Positions 20,962 through 32,862 of a DNA stretch of 64,000 bases are shown in pieces (the first letter of the stretch is position 1; every line of letters starts with the position of its first letter). Location: positions 32,748-96,747 of the forward strand of contig CAJNDS010000658.1 of assembly GCA_905221605.1 (NCBI GenBank). Direction: 5' to 3'. The translations under genes and the position numbers were made by a program. A model generated the notes under the pieces. That model searched no databases and had not been told where the DNA came from. It worked only from the letters and a program-made list of their open reading frames with translations. This stretch comes from Symbiodinium natans. Its lineage: Eukaryota; Sar; Dinophyceae; Suessiales; Symbiodiniaceae.

Positions 20962-23030
20962 GAGCTCATCAGAGCCCGGCCTCCACGGCAACCCGAGGCG
21001 CATGTCAGATGAGGGTTGATAAGGGTTCTTGAGGTTCAAGATTTAGGCTTAGGATGTAGGATGGTTCAGGGTCGTTGCCAAGGACTTGCTTTCCGCCCAA
21101 CAGAGTTGCAATAGCATCCTCCCACAGTACAGGGGATCCGTTAGAGCACCCCTTGTGCTGAACTTCTCCTTGAAGGAGGAGCTCTTCAACGGGCATACGG
21201 GTTACGGCCGCGGCCTCGGAGGTCTCTCAGGTCCAATTCGAAGTCTGGTCCTGTTTTCGGAGCCTTGTAGAATTGAATCCTGTGCAGTTTATATAGCGGT
21301 TTTTGTCGGTTTTGGGTTTCATCGAGATCCGAGGCAACAACGAAGGCCAGCAGCTGACAAAAGCGGAGATTCGCACCGGGCAGGCCATATGTGCGTCCCT
21401 GGACAAGGACCTGGGGTTCATTGCTCAAGGGTTCAGGTTTTCGCGGTTAGGGTTTAGGGTTTAGGGTTTAGGGTTTAGGGTTTAGGGTTTAGGGTTTAGG
21501 GTTTAGGGTTTAGGGTTTAGGGTTTAGGGTTTAGGGTTTAGGGTTTAGGGTTTAAACTGTTGCATTTTCTGGCTGTCAAGATGTGCAAAGGCTGTTACCG
21601 CCCAACTGACCTCCAGGAGAAGCTCCTGGCTATCCAGCAGTCTTGCGGCGCTCGGCTCACACAGCAGGGCACGGACAACGTGCAGCTTGGCGCTCCATGG
21701 GGCTCCTCTCCAGGGTTTAGGGTTTAGGGTTTAGGGTTTAGGGTTTAGGGTTTAGGGTTTAGGGTTTAGGGTTTAGGGTTTAGGGTTTAGGAACCTGTCG
21801 ACAATCAATACCTGAGCTTGTGAGCGGGGGGAAAATGCAAGGGACGACCACTGACCAAAGCGTCTGCACAGGAACACCCCCAAAGGAGCGGCACGGTCAT
21901 CCAGAGTATGCTGGCAAAGGCATCGACATGATATTTTGGTATTGAAAATGCAACGGGATGAATCGAAGGGCGGCTCGCGTTCCCCAGGACCAGAAACTTG
22001 CAAGTAAAGCTGCCACCTTTATTCGCTCTTGCCACGGCATGCCACCGCTGCCAGCGTGCGACTCAGGCTGATCCAGGGATATTCGCAACAAGTGAATCTG
22101 GCCACTGAGTTTGCAGTTCATTGCAACACCATGTAACTCCATTTAGTGCGAGCCTTGATAGCGGCTTGCTTTGAACCAAGCTCCGCAGTACACTGAAGGC
22201 CAAGAAGCAGCTTCAAGAGTACATCTTCGGCCTCAAAGTAGATGAGGACTGCGACTTTGCCCGGCAAACCGGTGTGAAGATTTCGATGTGCCGGCAGCTA
22301 TCCCAGGAGTTCACAACTCCAAGCGGAGTTCCATTCCACATCTTCATCGCCAAGGCAGCAGATGGCACGCCCTCCATCTTGGAGGAGGCACCTTGAGTCA
22401 ATCCTGGTCCAGAACTCGTCAGAGCCGAAACAAACAACACTCCAAAATCCAAAAGCCTCTTGCCACACGCACGTTCGCAGTTGTACACAGAACAGTTGGG
22501 CTTCTGCATCCATGGAGGGCTTGGGAATCGCATTGATGTTGCGCCGATGCCTGCCAGGTCAGGAATCGAACTCGAGTTCGTGTGCAGGCCAAGAGCTGCG
22601 AAGCAGACGACGTGTGCAATTGCAGTGCTCTGGTTCCGGGGTTTGGGCGGATTGGGGTTCGACAGCAAGCCACCACGCGCAAGATGGCCCACGTACATTT
22701 CTCATGGGCTTCAGTTGGCAGGTAAAGCAAGCGGAGAAGAAGATCATCCTTTCTGGAATCTTCTCAGCACGCAGCTGAGAACCAATGCCTCGCAATGCTA
22801 TGCCTTGGGGAGACCCTGCGGATTGCAGTTGACAGAGGCCCATTTTGGTCGCATCACTTGTGTGGATGCCACATGTTGGGGAAACGGCCTTGGTGTGTAC
22901 AGTTTTGGGGGCTGGTGTGGATCGTTTCTTCTCCTTTCCCAGGAAGTCATTTCCACGGATGTGCAACTTTGACATTGGCGTGTTTACTTGACTGTGCCGC
23001 GTCATGGGGTCATGTCAATGTGGATTCTCA

Positions 23031-23065
<35 letters not shown>

Positions 23066-25000
23066 TGTGTGTCTCTGTGTCTCTGTGTCTCTGTGTCTGT
23101 GTGTCTGTGTGTCCCGATCACAAAGGATTGTTGACTTTCCAGCAGGGGGGCATGGCCCTCACTCACAGACCATGCCCACCGAAGCTAAGTGAGTGAGGGG
23201 GAGATCCATAAGGACGCCTGTGGACGCACCTGCTAAGCTGAAGCTCAGAGTGGTTATTCTCACTTTCGGGGGTCGCAAGAGTGTGTGTGTGTGTGTGTGT
23301 GTGAACAAGTGAGTGCCTAGTGTGTTTGCCTCTCTGTGCGAACCTGTGTGTGTCTGTGTCACGAAACCAAATTCAGGCCCCTCCAGTACCAGAGTCTTCT
23401 GAATTCATGTTTTAGCATGCACAGCATACGTGGTGTTGCAATGCCGAGGTCGTCTCGAATGCCCGCAAGGATCTGCAAACATTCCTGAGTTCTTTTGTGA
23501 CCCACGAGGCCACGGCATTGGGGCTTCAGGGTTGAACCCTAAGCGACTCCAGACACACCTATAACCTACTTAGAGGACTTAGGGGGCTTAGGAGGCTTTT
23601 CTGTACAGTAAAAAATTGGGGTTATAAGTTATAAGTACTCTGAACCTCCAAGTTCCCCCTATACCCATTGAGTGACAGGTGCATCTGAAGAAGGAGCAGT
23701 TGGAGAAAGTCTCCGCCCTTGGAAAGCAGCGCTTCCCCAAGCTGCAGCTTGGGCTGCATGGATGTTTCTGCGTTCGGTTGAGGGCTTAGGGTTTAGGGTT
23801 TAGGGTTTAGGGTTTAGGGTTTAGGGTTTATATAGGGATTAGGGTTTAGGGTTTAGGGTTCTAGCACTACTGCGAAGCGCTTGGTGTGGCTCAGCAATGC
23901 TTTTCATAGCACCCGAAACCCTAAACCCCAAACCCTAAACCCTAAACCCTAAACCTGGTGTCCAATCATGTTGGCTGAGGAACAACTTCAGGCATCTGAC
24001 GATGGCTCAAATCAACAAGGTGCCCTGTCTTTACGGCGGTTCCGTTCATCCGAAACCCTCGTTGCACCTGGCACCACGTGGAACCCCCCGCTCTCCAGGA
24101 GCAGCTCAAGTTGACCCTCTCCGGGGCGCCGGATGCCGTGAATGAGGCCCAGAACACCCTGTCGGCTTCTTTTTCCAAAGGCCCTGAGGCATGGCGACTT
24201 CTTCACGGGATCCCTCCACGGTTTTAGGACCCTAAACCCTAAACCCTGAACCCTTTACCCCTTAAACCCTAAACCCTAAACCTCTCTGTGGAGGCTCGGG
24301 AGGAAGTGGATGGCCTCTTCCAGGAGCAGGGCTGGGCCGCCGCATCGGCTGACATGCGCCTCTCCCGGAGGTTTTAACTCCTTTCCGGATTTTTGAGGGG
24401 GGTTGAGCTTAGGGGTTTAGGGTTTAGGGTTAAGGGTTTAGGGTTTATGGTTGGGGTTTGGGGTTTAGGGTTTAGTTTCAACTCGTTTTCCGTAGTTTTG
24501 AGGGGGGTTGAGGGCTCCAGTCTTAGGGGTTTAGGGTTTAGGGTTTAGTTTGGGCTTCAGGGTTTCGGGGGTTTAGGGTTCTGACGGGCGGTTTAGGGTT
24601 TTAGGGGTAGTAGAGGGTACCTGTCTCGAGGTTTGCTGCGAAGCACAGCATGTCTCGCAGCACCGTGCCCGGCAAGCCTGACGCGGAAGGCCCCTGCTCC
24701 TGTCATTTCTGTAATGTAAAGGGATGCGGAACTTCCTGGAGACTCCGCTACAGCCAAGTGTGCTCGGTAACAGCCTAGGCCGCCGCAGGAACTAATAGCC
24801 ACAGGAACGTGCAAGGCATGCACCATAACACACTAAACCCCTAAACCCCTAAACCCCTTTACCCCTTTACCCCTTTAAACCCCTAAACCCCTAAACCCCA
24901 ATTTTCACGAATTTTATCCGTGAAGGAGCTGGCCCCAACGAGAAGATCCGGCGCGACGGTGGGAAGACTGCAGAGATCCTGCAACTCACTGTTCTCCGGC
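20962..25000 (+). CDS. Multi-KH protein, unit 2: N-terminal divergent KH exons
   Basis: Candidate exons: about 21185-21235 (Gly-rich NGHTGYGRGLGGLSGPI); 21327-21410 (NNEGQQLTKAEIRTGQAICA); 21581-21712 (TDLQEKLLAIQQSCGARLTQ, KH helix-strand pattern); 22189-22396 (LKAKKQLQEYIFGLKVDEDC, reading to TGA unless a GC donor at 22355 is used); 23679-23755 (VHLKKEQLEKVSALGKQRFP); 24042-24175 (LTLSGAPDAVNEAQNTL, the KH beta3-alpha3 signature); 24288-24374 (VEAREEVDGLFQEQGW); 24917-25000 (GPNEKIRRDGGKTAEIL, GXXG-type loop). Each is a short open island with an AG acceptor between repeat blocks. Unit 3 has counterparts (GPNGEDPVIEAA, MIQIQGTAEKV, VIHELYRDHGLE). Borders are approximate. Confidence 0.5.
21446..21556. 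repeat. TTTAGGG array (16 units)
   Basis: Perfect TTTAGGG repeats between the candidate exons ending at 21410 and starting at 21581. Confidence 0.97.
21714..21793. repeat. TTTAGGG array (11 units)
   Basis: Perfect repeats starting at the 3' edge of the exon 21581-21712, with the donor inside or next to the first unit (CCAGGGTTTAGG). Confidence 0.97.
23028..23125. repeat. (CT)n(GT)n microsatellite
   Basis: (CT)10 then (GT)13 and CTGTGT repeats. A second (GT)11 lies at 23281-23302. Frames here are low-complexity artefacts. Confidence 0.9.
23545..23668. mobile_element. Foldback element, family 3-like (copy b, diverged)
   Basis: The right arm CTCTGAACCTCCAAGTTCCC matches the right arm of the 17.5 kb element (GAACCTCCAAGTACC). 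The left arm ACCTACTTAGAGGACTTAGG is a weak partner. It ends 11 bases before the acceptor of the exon at 23679. Confidence 0.45.
23784..23866. repeat. TTTAGGG array, 5' part of a repeat-paired intron
   Basis: About nine G-orientation units, matched by a C-orientation block at 23916-23955 near the other end of the same intron. Confidence 0.9.
24409..24620. repeat. TTTAGGG-type blocks, 5' part of intron
   Basis: G-orientation units at 24412-24475, 24526-24550 and 24566-24604. The 3' end of this intron carries CCCCTAAA/CCCCTTTA units at 24832-24900, just before the exon at 24917. Confidence 0.85.
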
Positions 25001-25124
25001 TTTAGGGTTTAGGGTTTAGATTTGAAGAAGGGGACCCTAGCTCGTAGCCCCCTTCTGGAGGTCTCCGGGCTTGGTGCTGTCTGGCTAGCTGCTAGTTAGA
25101 CATTTCGGTGCACTTTGCCATAAG

Positions 25125-27400
25125 GACATGGACTCAGCATTCATCCTGGGTCGCGGCGGCAAAACCAAGCACAAGATTGCACGGGTGTCCGGAGCAACGC
25201 TGGAGCTGCATGAGCACAACTGTGCCTTGGCGGAATGAAGTGAGAAGCATGCTTCAAGGGATTGGTGCGTGGGTCGGAAGTGTGAAGTCGAAGTGAAGGC
25301 GCTGGTTTTCTGGCAGGTTGACAACAGCACGCAACAGACTTCGGACTACCGAGGGAAGCTGCATGTAAGCAAGTTGGATCAGGCACGGTGGAGATCATCG
25401 GTGCAGATCCTGAGCGCCGGAGAGCAAGGAAGTATATCAACCTTGTGTCGGGGCAGCACGTGGAGTAAGGGTGTTGTTGCATGCGCTCACCATGGCTAAA
25501 CATCCCGTGGAAGAGAGCTTGTTGGGCGGTCAGTGCTTTCAGTGGTAGGGCATGAATGAACCATTCGTGAACCATCCGAGGTCGTTTTAGTGAACGCGGT
25601 CAAAGCTGCGAGCACTCAGGTTCGCGCCCAGCGCGTTGGGCCAGTGCACGTCACTCCAGACCAGCACGATGACGGGGACCGGGTCTTTGCCTGCTTCGGG
25701 ATTTCAGAGGTTCTCAAAGCCACGCATAATGATGATGACTTAATGACCCTCTTCCTGTCTATGCCCTGAGCCCCCTTGTTGTTGACAACTTGTTGAATCC
25801 GTGGAGTGCCCCTACTGTGCTGATGCTCGGAGAGCGTTGCGCTGTTGTACCACCCACAGATACCTCAGAATTATCCGTGTCTTGCCTACTCAGCCATATT
25901 GACTCATTGCGCAAGTCGCCCTTGTGCGCCGTGAGCCCCGCCACAGTTTGGACATGGGACCTCTTGAGGCTTTCGAGGCCACCTTGTGTCGGAAGAGAAG
26001 AACTTCCAAGATCACGTGTTCAGGTACTTGAAAAAAGAGCATGCGAGCTTCCTGTGCCCCTTTGAGTCCACTTAATAGACCTCTAAGGGCAGTGGCTTGG
26101 TGAAGAAAGTGGCACCGGCTTTGGGGCTCGGGCTCGCGGGTCTCCTGAGCCGTGCAGAACTTCGGGGTCCACCGCAAGTCCCTGAACATGGCGACGCACA
26201 TCTGTGTTGTCAAGAAAGCCAGAAAGTTTGCCTCCAAGAGCTTCCGTCAAGTGAAAAAGCGTGCTGAAGAACCGCCAGAAGCGCCCCAAAACGGCCGCAC
26301 ACGTCAAGAAAAATCACACGGATGCTTCCAGCTTCATCGGCGGGAGTAGTGGGATGGGCCTACAGTACAGGACATCATTGGTTTGCGCTGACAGTGGGTC
26401 TTCTGCTCTATCGATTGCCTGGTATTGCCATCTACCAGCCGTGCCAGTCCAATTCTCCCAACCCTGCAAAACATCAGCCAACATCACTTTCAGGCTGTGA
26501 GCCCTTCCCAGCGTGAAAAAACTGGGAATGCTCTCATAGGAAAGATGCTCTTGTGGGCGTGCTCATTCAGGCGTGCGCTGTTGCGACATTGTTGCATGCG
26601 CACAGGATCTCACGATGATCCCTGTGCCGACAAGCTGCGTTGGCTTCGTCACCGGCTCCCAGGGGAATTTCCTCAGGACTTGTGCCCCCAAGCCCTAAAC
26701 CGGGTTTAGGGTTTGAGCTCCCCAAACCCTAAACCCTAAACCCTCAACCCTAAACCCCAAATCCTACAGCTTTGTGGACTTGGAGCTCAGGACCTGCGAG
26801 GAGGAATGGGGCACCCTCATGTTCTTCTGCGACTATCAAGGCCTGATCTCTCTGGTTTGCTTGCGGAACAAAAACTGTAACATCCTGTAGCAACTGTGGT
26901 GCAATGGCTACAGTCGAACTCTAGTTATTGCAGAAACTGTAGTAATTTCATGGTCTGCTCCGTGCGCCATGTAGTATTTCGTTGTCAATGCCTGGAGTCT
27001 TGATAGCGCTCTAGCGACCCCTAAACCCTAAACCCTAAACCCTAAACCCTAAACCCTAAACCCTAAGAGTATGCTTGGAGGTCCCGGAGGAAGCCCTGGA
27101 GACTCCGAGAACTTAGCGGCCGGCTCAACCTCTCGGAGCATTCGTCCTTTGCGAGAGTAAGGGGCTCCCATGTTTAGGGTTTAGGATTTAGGGTTTAGGT
27201 TTAGGGTTTAGGGTTTAGGGATTAAGGTTTAGGGTTTAGGGTTTAGGGTTTAGGGTTTAGGGTTTAGGGAAGTTGCGAGGCTACAAGTCGCTTGCGCCAT
27301 GTCCGAGGCCATCTTCGGAGCAAGGGCCGGGCGGACGGGCGCAGAGCTTAAGGTGATGGCGGCGATCGAGGCCAAGCTGCCGCTGGGGGGCCCAGTTGTC
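25125..27400 (+). CDS. Multi-KH protein, unit 2: KH domains 1-2
   Basis: Exons: 25125-25211 DSAFILGRGGKTKHKIARVS then GATLELHEHN; 25383-25447 VEIIGADPERRRARKYINLV; 25620-25679 VRAQRVGPVHVTPDQHDDGD; 26606-26676 DLTMIPVPTSCVGFVTGSQG then NFLR; 26791-26840 TCEEEWGTLMFFCDYQ, with GC donor; 27081-27115 GPGGSPGDSENL, in phase on both sides and found because it lies between a CCCTAAA and a TTTAGGG block; 27308-27400 AIFGARAGRTGAELKVMAAI then EAKLP. The intron 26677-26790 starts GACTTGTG while the next exon starts GACCTGCG: a GA donor and a near-perfect direct repeat at the two intron ends. The pair is nearly colinear with unit 3, but the intron between CEE and EWG of units 1 and 3 is absent here. 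Confidence 0.8.
27017..27066. repeat. CCCTAAA array before the exon at 27081
   Basis: Seven perfect units ending 14 bases before the exon; the opposing TTTAGGG array starts 60 bases after it. Confidence 0.97.
27175..27270. repeat. TTTAGGG array after the exon ending at 27115
   Basis: About 13 units with TTTAGGA and TTAAGG variants. Confidence 0.95.
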
Positions 27401-27402
27401 CA

Positions 27403-27508
27403 AGGGTTTAGGGTTTAGGTCTAGGGTTTAGGGTTTAGGGTTTAGGGTTTAGGGTTAGGGTTTAGGGTTTAGGGTTTCGGGTTTAGGGTTTAGGGTTTAG
27501 GGTTTAGG
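27403..27508. repeat. TTTAGGG array at intron 5' end
   Basis: About 15 units beginning at the end of the exon 27308-27400. The paired C-orientation block is at 27657-27787. Confidence 0.95.
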
Positions 27509-27656
27509 GGCCCATGGCACCGGGCAGATCCGGGGGCAAGTTCGCAAGCTCTGGGAAGGTACTTCTTTACCAAGAACATCACCGACACTTGCTGCCAGGA
27601 CTCTGCCAACAAAAAATGGGGGTTACTTTTTGTGCAGAGCCAACTCTCGTGGCAGC

Positions 27657-27787
27657 TCACCCTAAACCCTAAACATCCCTAAACATCCCTAAACATCCCT
27701 AAACATCCCTAAACATCCCTAAACATCCCTAAACAACCCTAAACAACCCTAAACAACCCTAAACAACCCTAACCCTAAACCCTTAAC
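27657..27787. repeat. CCCTAAACAT / CCCTAAACAA decamer array
   Basis: A higher-order form: CCCTAAACAT about seven times, then CCCTAAACAA five times, then plain CCCTAAA. It lies immediately before the exon at 27797. Confidence 0.95.
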
Positions 27788-27796
27788 ATCCTGAAC

Positions 27797-29408
27797 TCTC
27801 CGCCGACTTGGGGCCCCCCGAGGACGAGTGGGGCCGCGACACAATCCCTTTGGGAGACGAGGAGCTCTCCTTCGCCTTGGGCAAGGAGCCCCCAAAGAGT
27901 TCGATGAAAAAAAGGAAGAGAGAGACTTCCCTCAGAAGACCCCCAGAAAAGGGACCCTAAACCCTAAACCCTAATCCCGAATAACCCAAATCCCTAAACC
28001 CTTTGGGGGACTGTGCTCGCCTGTTCGGAGGACGGTGCCACTCGGAAGAAACTCGCCAGGGCCAGCGGCTGCATCCTCGAGCTCCTTCGCTTAAGCCTAT
28101 TTTTAGGGTTATGGGGGGGGGGGGTCCTTGTTGTAAGGGGTATATACTCGAAAGGCACTCCTGGGTGTCCCAGCCCGGGGAGGTTTCGTGGTTTCTGGGT
28201 GAATGTCAGCTAAGTGCTTGGTGGAGCTTGCAGGAGGCTCTCTTCGCAAGAGCTCTCAGGAGGGAGCGCTAGCAAATTGGTTGAAGCATGGACGATCATT
28301 GTGGTCTCAGATGTCATCCAAATGACCTTTGATCGTCCTAGGTATGTCGGACATGCAGCCTTCCTTGCCGGATCTCTTCCCGCTCGGAGGCGTGGCACCG
28401 GGGGAAGGAGGGGTAGGGAGGCAGCATGAATCATGTGCCTACAAAGCTCTCTGCTAGCTCTAGCTCGCAGGCGTGCAAGAGAATACCTCTCATGGCTGCT
28501 GAAGCAACGGACGGGCACAGTGTACGTGGACACCCACAACCGATCCTCGGCTTTCCAGGAGCCCTTCAATGTCCTTCATCTGGTGACTGAAGTGTGATTG
28601 TCTGATTGCACTAAGGGAATGATGTTACGGTCGTGGACATTCCACGGGACCTTGAGGCATCATTGCTCTGGTGAAAAGTTTGTGGCGTGCAAGGCAGCAT
28701 GACAGAAATCGGGAGAGTGCTTGCTCTGGCAGCAGGCGGTTGCTAGCGTCTTCAAGAGCATGACGCTGAGGGGAATCGAGCAGGCAAATCGTTGCCGACG
28801 TGGCAGAGCAGATTGAGTGGTGATGAGTTGCTGCTTTCCACGCTTCAACCGTTGCCGGGGGCTGCCGAAGCTGTCTGCAGGACACGAAGACCTTCTGCTT
28901 CCTAGAGGGCAACACCAGCAAGTCGGAAAGGTCGCGCCACATGCTTTCACTTTCATCTCCATATTCTTTCTTCTCTCCTACCCCTCTCTCTCTCTCTCCT
29001 CTGTCTGTCTCTCTCACGCTCCTGGCTACTCTTCTCCTTCATCTCACCTTTTGTTTATCTCGCTCTCGCTCTCTCTCTCTCCCCTCTTTCTTGTTTCCCC
29101 ATCCCTCCTCACTTCCCTTGGCCATGAGTGTGAGTTTGGCACCCCAGGACATCTAGCTAGGTTCCTAATGGAAGGACGTCTAACATAACCTTGTGCTTCA
29201 AGTAGCACTGTCTCCTCGAAAAAGAGAGCCTTCATCCCTCGCAGCCTTAGCCCTCAACCACTTCATGACCTGCGTCTGCAGGCTCCTCATCTTCGGGCAT
29301 GACAAGGCTGGCAGAGAGAAGGCCAAAACCATCGCCCTGGGCAAGATTGATGAAAGATACAGGAGACCGATGGCTGGGGCCAGCAGCAAGAGTCAGAGCT
29401 CACACTAG
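27797..29408 (+). CDS. Multi-KH protein, unit 2: KH domains 3-4 and C-terminus
   Basis: Exons: 27797-27885 DLGPPEDEWGRDTIPLGDEE then LSFALGK; 28031-28087 DGATRKKLARASGCILELL (the exons that are separate in unit 1 are fused here); 28471-28543 RAREYLSWLLKQRTGTVYVD then THNR; 28616-28650 NDVTVVDIPRD; 28881-28930 DTKTFCFLEGNTSKSE plus AG, GT donor; 29282-29408, which continues in phase (AG + G) as LLIFGHDKAGREKAKTIALG then KIDERYRR and ends in TAG at 29406-29408. The fourth GXXG segment between 28650 and 28881 is not visible. This is the cleanest C-terminus of the three units. A pyrimidine-rich tract (28975-29105) fills the last intron. Confidence 0.75.
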
Positions 29409-29511
29409 CAGAAGAGGTTCTTGAGCTCTTGCGTGAGGAACGATGATGATGGAGGCCCGTGGGTCGGCTGACGATTGCCGCTCACCCAGCTGACGTGGGA
29501 GCCGCGCTTGG

Positions 29512-32500
29512 CAGGCTGGGGTGGTGACTATGGCTGGTCGAACCAAGGCCAGGTTCATCCGTCTTACTTGTATCAGCACTGGGGAAGCCCTAGGATCGTT
29601 GCAGGCTAAGGGCTTGAGGGGTCCGGGAATATACTTGGAAAGAAGTACCGATGGCAAGACCCTTCGCATGTTGAGGTGGAGGTGATCGGCACTACGGTGG
29701 CTGGCAAGAGCCAATGGAAGTGAGCCAGGGACCCAGGTTGTATCGCGTTGTGAGGGTTTTGAGTTTTTGCACGCACTTGCGGCTCTGCTTTCTTGGCTGC
29801 ACCCTTGTGGCCTGTCTTCTTTCCCGATGATGTTCGCTCTCGCATCATCTGTGCATCCCCCTATCATGCTTCGGGCGAAGTCACACATCGGGCCGGTCAC
29901 GATCTGGGTACTGATGCAGCTTTTGCGGGCTGCAGCTCGTGGTCCTCGCAACCGTTGCAGCCATTGAGGGCTGGTCGCGATCCTCGGTCGGGTCTGGCCC
30001 GATCACCAAACGACTCGCTCCTTTTCTCAGTCGCAAGAGATGTTCATTAGCCCAGCGTGGGCTGGCCAATGAAAGCGTAGCGATTATCATCACAAACAAG
30101 GCTTGCGTTAGGCGCTTGCACCCTTACATCCGCATGAGGGTCAGCTTTTACAAAGCACTGCCGTTAGACTTCAGGTGACAGCTTCCTTCTGCGTGGGGAC
30201 ATCAGCGTTCATGCCGTCGCCTCGGTATAAAAGCTGACGCGACACCCCAGATTCTACTCCCGGCGTGGGGTGTGAGTGCTCTCCTTAAGTCACGGAATGG
30301 CGCACCTGAGGTAATGATCCAGACAGGCCCCAACGGCGAAGATCCCGTGATCGAGGCAGCATGTCAGCAGCGTCAGCCGTAAGGAATGGTCTTGCTCAAG
30401 CTCAGATGTTCTTGATTCTCCACTGCAGGACGTCGAAAACGCAACAGGGACGAAGCTCACGTCTTCCTAGCCAGCTTGCGTCAGCAGCTCCTAGTCACCT
30501 TTGGCCACTACCCTCTCAGCACACGAGCCAGGTTGATGAAGGACAAAGCCATGATTCAGATCCAGGGGACTGCGGAGAAGGTTGGTCAGGTGCGGGGCGC
30601 AAGATTGCGAAAGATGAGGGGTTGTTCTGAGTTGTTTGATTTTTGTTCCTCTTTTGGGACTCCTTTGCCGCATCAACGCACAATTGGTTTTGGCGTCATC
30701 AAAGCTTACATACTGTCTACATACTTAGTACTGACCCAATCCAGTTTCCTTTTCGCAAGGCCTGTCGTGATCCGTCGTGTTCTTGGGGGGCCGATGTGTC
30801 AATGTACTTCAGCTCAGTGCGTTAGCGCTTCTAGGGTTGCTAGAGACTTCTAGGGCTTCCAACCTCAAAAGCCTTACGGCATGAAGATTGCTAGACTTGA
30901 TACCCCGGACAGGCACGCGACAAGTGTCAGAAGAATCTGATCTGCGCACATCCGCGCTACAGGGCCTCTAAAGCTCTGGTTGGGGCCAGCTCAGGCTTCT
31001 CAAGCCCTACATAGTTTGTGGAATCCTGGCCCCCTAACTGCGACAAGTGTTCCAGGCGCCAGAGCAGCCGTAAGGATGGAATGGGGGCAGGAAGGGAGCT
31101 AGGAATCATGATGCCAAAAAAAGAAGGGAGGGAAGGGGGCTGGAGGAAAGGGAAGTATGGAGCAGGGACACGGAGATACAAGCTAGCAATAGGGAAATGC
31201 CCCATGCCCGCCCAATATCTTTGTCGCCGGTCCATGTTTTCTAGGTTCGTAGATCCCAAACCCTAAACTCTAGATTCCTAATCCCCCAAGCCCCTTCTAA
31301 GAGCTGCAACCTCGCCCGTGCGAGGCAAAGCGCCAGCTGCAACAGTTTGCGGACAGGTTCGTCACTTGTCGCTTGCTTGGATCAAGGAGCTCTTTCTCTG
31401 AGTATAAATGAGCTCCACCACCCGTAACATGTTCCTGTATGTGTGTTTTGGTATGCGTACCCATGAAATCAAAATCGTCCGAGCACGACACGCGATAGAC
31501 TGAACGTGAGCTTGGCTACCTTGTTGGGGTCCCTATTATACAGGAATCCGACTATTTTGGGGGTCTATACTAAGGGTCCCTTATTTTTCGTAAACCTGTA
31601 TAGTAGGAGGGTACTTTCATGTTTGCAAGCAGGGGAGGGACCTGACAGGGTTTCAGGTGTAGGGTTTAAGGCTGAGGGGATCAGTGTACGAGGTCATGAC
31701 ACCCCGATTCTCCATTCACCACCATCAGTAACACCAATACCCTAAACCCCGAACTCTAAACCCTACCTAAACCAAGGCAAGGTGAAGATGCAGCCACAGC
31801 CCGAACCTGAGAGATCCTGAGACCTTGCGGGGGCGCAACGTCGCAACGCGCCGGCAAGATCCTCGAAGCCTGGTATCCATGTGGCGAGGATCACCGCAGC
31901 CTTGGCCAACAAGGTGAGTGGTGCCCTCAGAATCCCTCCTCAGAATCCCTCAGAGGGCACCGTAAACCCTAAACCCTAAACCCTAAACTCTTCATTCCAA
32001 GAGAGCAAATCTCATCCTCTCCGAGGCCACTACATCCGGCCCATGCCTTGGATCTCATCGGCCGAAGTCGAGGAGCCCAAGGACCTGCAGCTTGGCCTTA
32101 TCAGGAGCCCACAAAGCTTGCTAAGGGTTTAGGGTTTAGGGTTAAGGGTTTAGGGTTTTAGGGTTTAGGGTTCAGGGGATGCATGTAATTCGGCGCAATT
32201 TAGGATGACTCAGCCACCCTTATAAGAAAAAGAGCCAAGGCTCAAGATCCAGGGTCACCAGGACAGCGTGGATCAAACGTTCAAGGCCTGCACTGCCAGC
32301 GGTGCAGCACAGCGTGTGCGGCATCATCCGAAGTTTAGGGTTTAGGGTTTATAAGGGTTTAGGGTGGATCTTCAGACATGGCAACCGTACAGTGGGCTCG
32401 TAGGGCATGCAATCTCGCGCACAGGGCCCGTCTGTGTCTGAATGAAGCAGAGGTTTCAGCGCATGTTTTATGCAGGTCATCCATGAGCTCTACCGTGACC

Positions 32501-32514
32501 ACGGGCTGGAGCTT
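29512..32514 (+). CDS. Multi-KH protein, unit 3: N-terminal exons
   Basis: Candidate exons: 29512-29600 GWGGDYGWSNQGQVHPSYLY (Gly/Tyr-rich, starting in the same phase as unit 1 exon 2); 29643-29720 KYRWQDPSHVEVEVIGTTVA; 30311-30355 VMIQTGPNGEDPVIEAA (GPNG in a KH loop); 30429-30461 DVENATGTKLT; 30543-30596 KDKAMIQIQGTAEKVGQ (KH beta3-alpha3); 32000-32122 SSAEVEEPKDLQLGL, bracketed by CCCTAAA (31965-31988) and TTTAGGG (32124-32180); 32232-32290 LKIQGHQDSVDQTFKAC; 32476-32514 VIHELYRDHGLEL. The last one ends at a GA donor where the 11 bases GATGATGCAGC repeat the first bases of the next exon. No start codon can be assigned. A foldback copy lies at 31529-31611. Confidence 0.5.
31529..31611. mobile_element. 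Foldback element, family 1 (copy c)
   Basis: Left arm GTCCCTATTATACAGG, right arm CCTGTATAGTAGGAGGGTAC. The interior carries GGGTCCCTTATTTTTCGTAA then ACC, the family 1 signature. No coding capacity. Confidence 0.6.
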
Positions 32515-32862
32515 GATGATGCAGCCGCTTGCACAGTTCATGGTAACTTTTGACATTGTTTGACATGCGTTTCGAATCCACCATGGCCAAAGCTGAACTT
32601 GCTTAGGACATAACCATCAAGCGGCGCGACGAGCAGCCAACACATCACCCAGGTAGGGCAGGAAGTACAGTACATACTTTGTGTGCCCCACAACAGGCCA
32701 GCTAATGGTCATAAGCACGCAGCATACTGCCGTGCACTGACCCTGCCAGCTGGACGCGCCTTCCACGCTGCTGGCCGTGATTGCGATGTCCTGCGCGTTA
32801 GTGAGGACCGGCTGGGATGAGGTTCTGTGAGGTTGGCGGACCAACAAACCGATTGCTTGCAG

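Noticed and set aside
21446-21793. CRISPR-like arrangement (repeat, unique, repeat)
   Set aside because: The repeats are 7-base telomere-type units of variable number, and the unique part is protein-coding; no spacer-length regularity.
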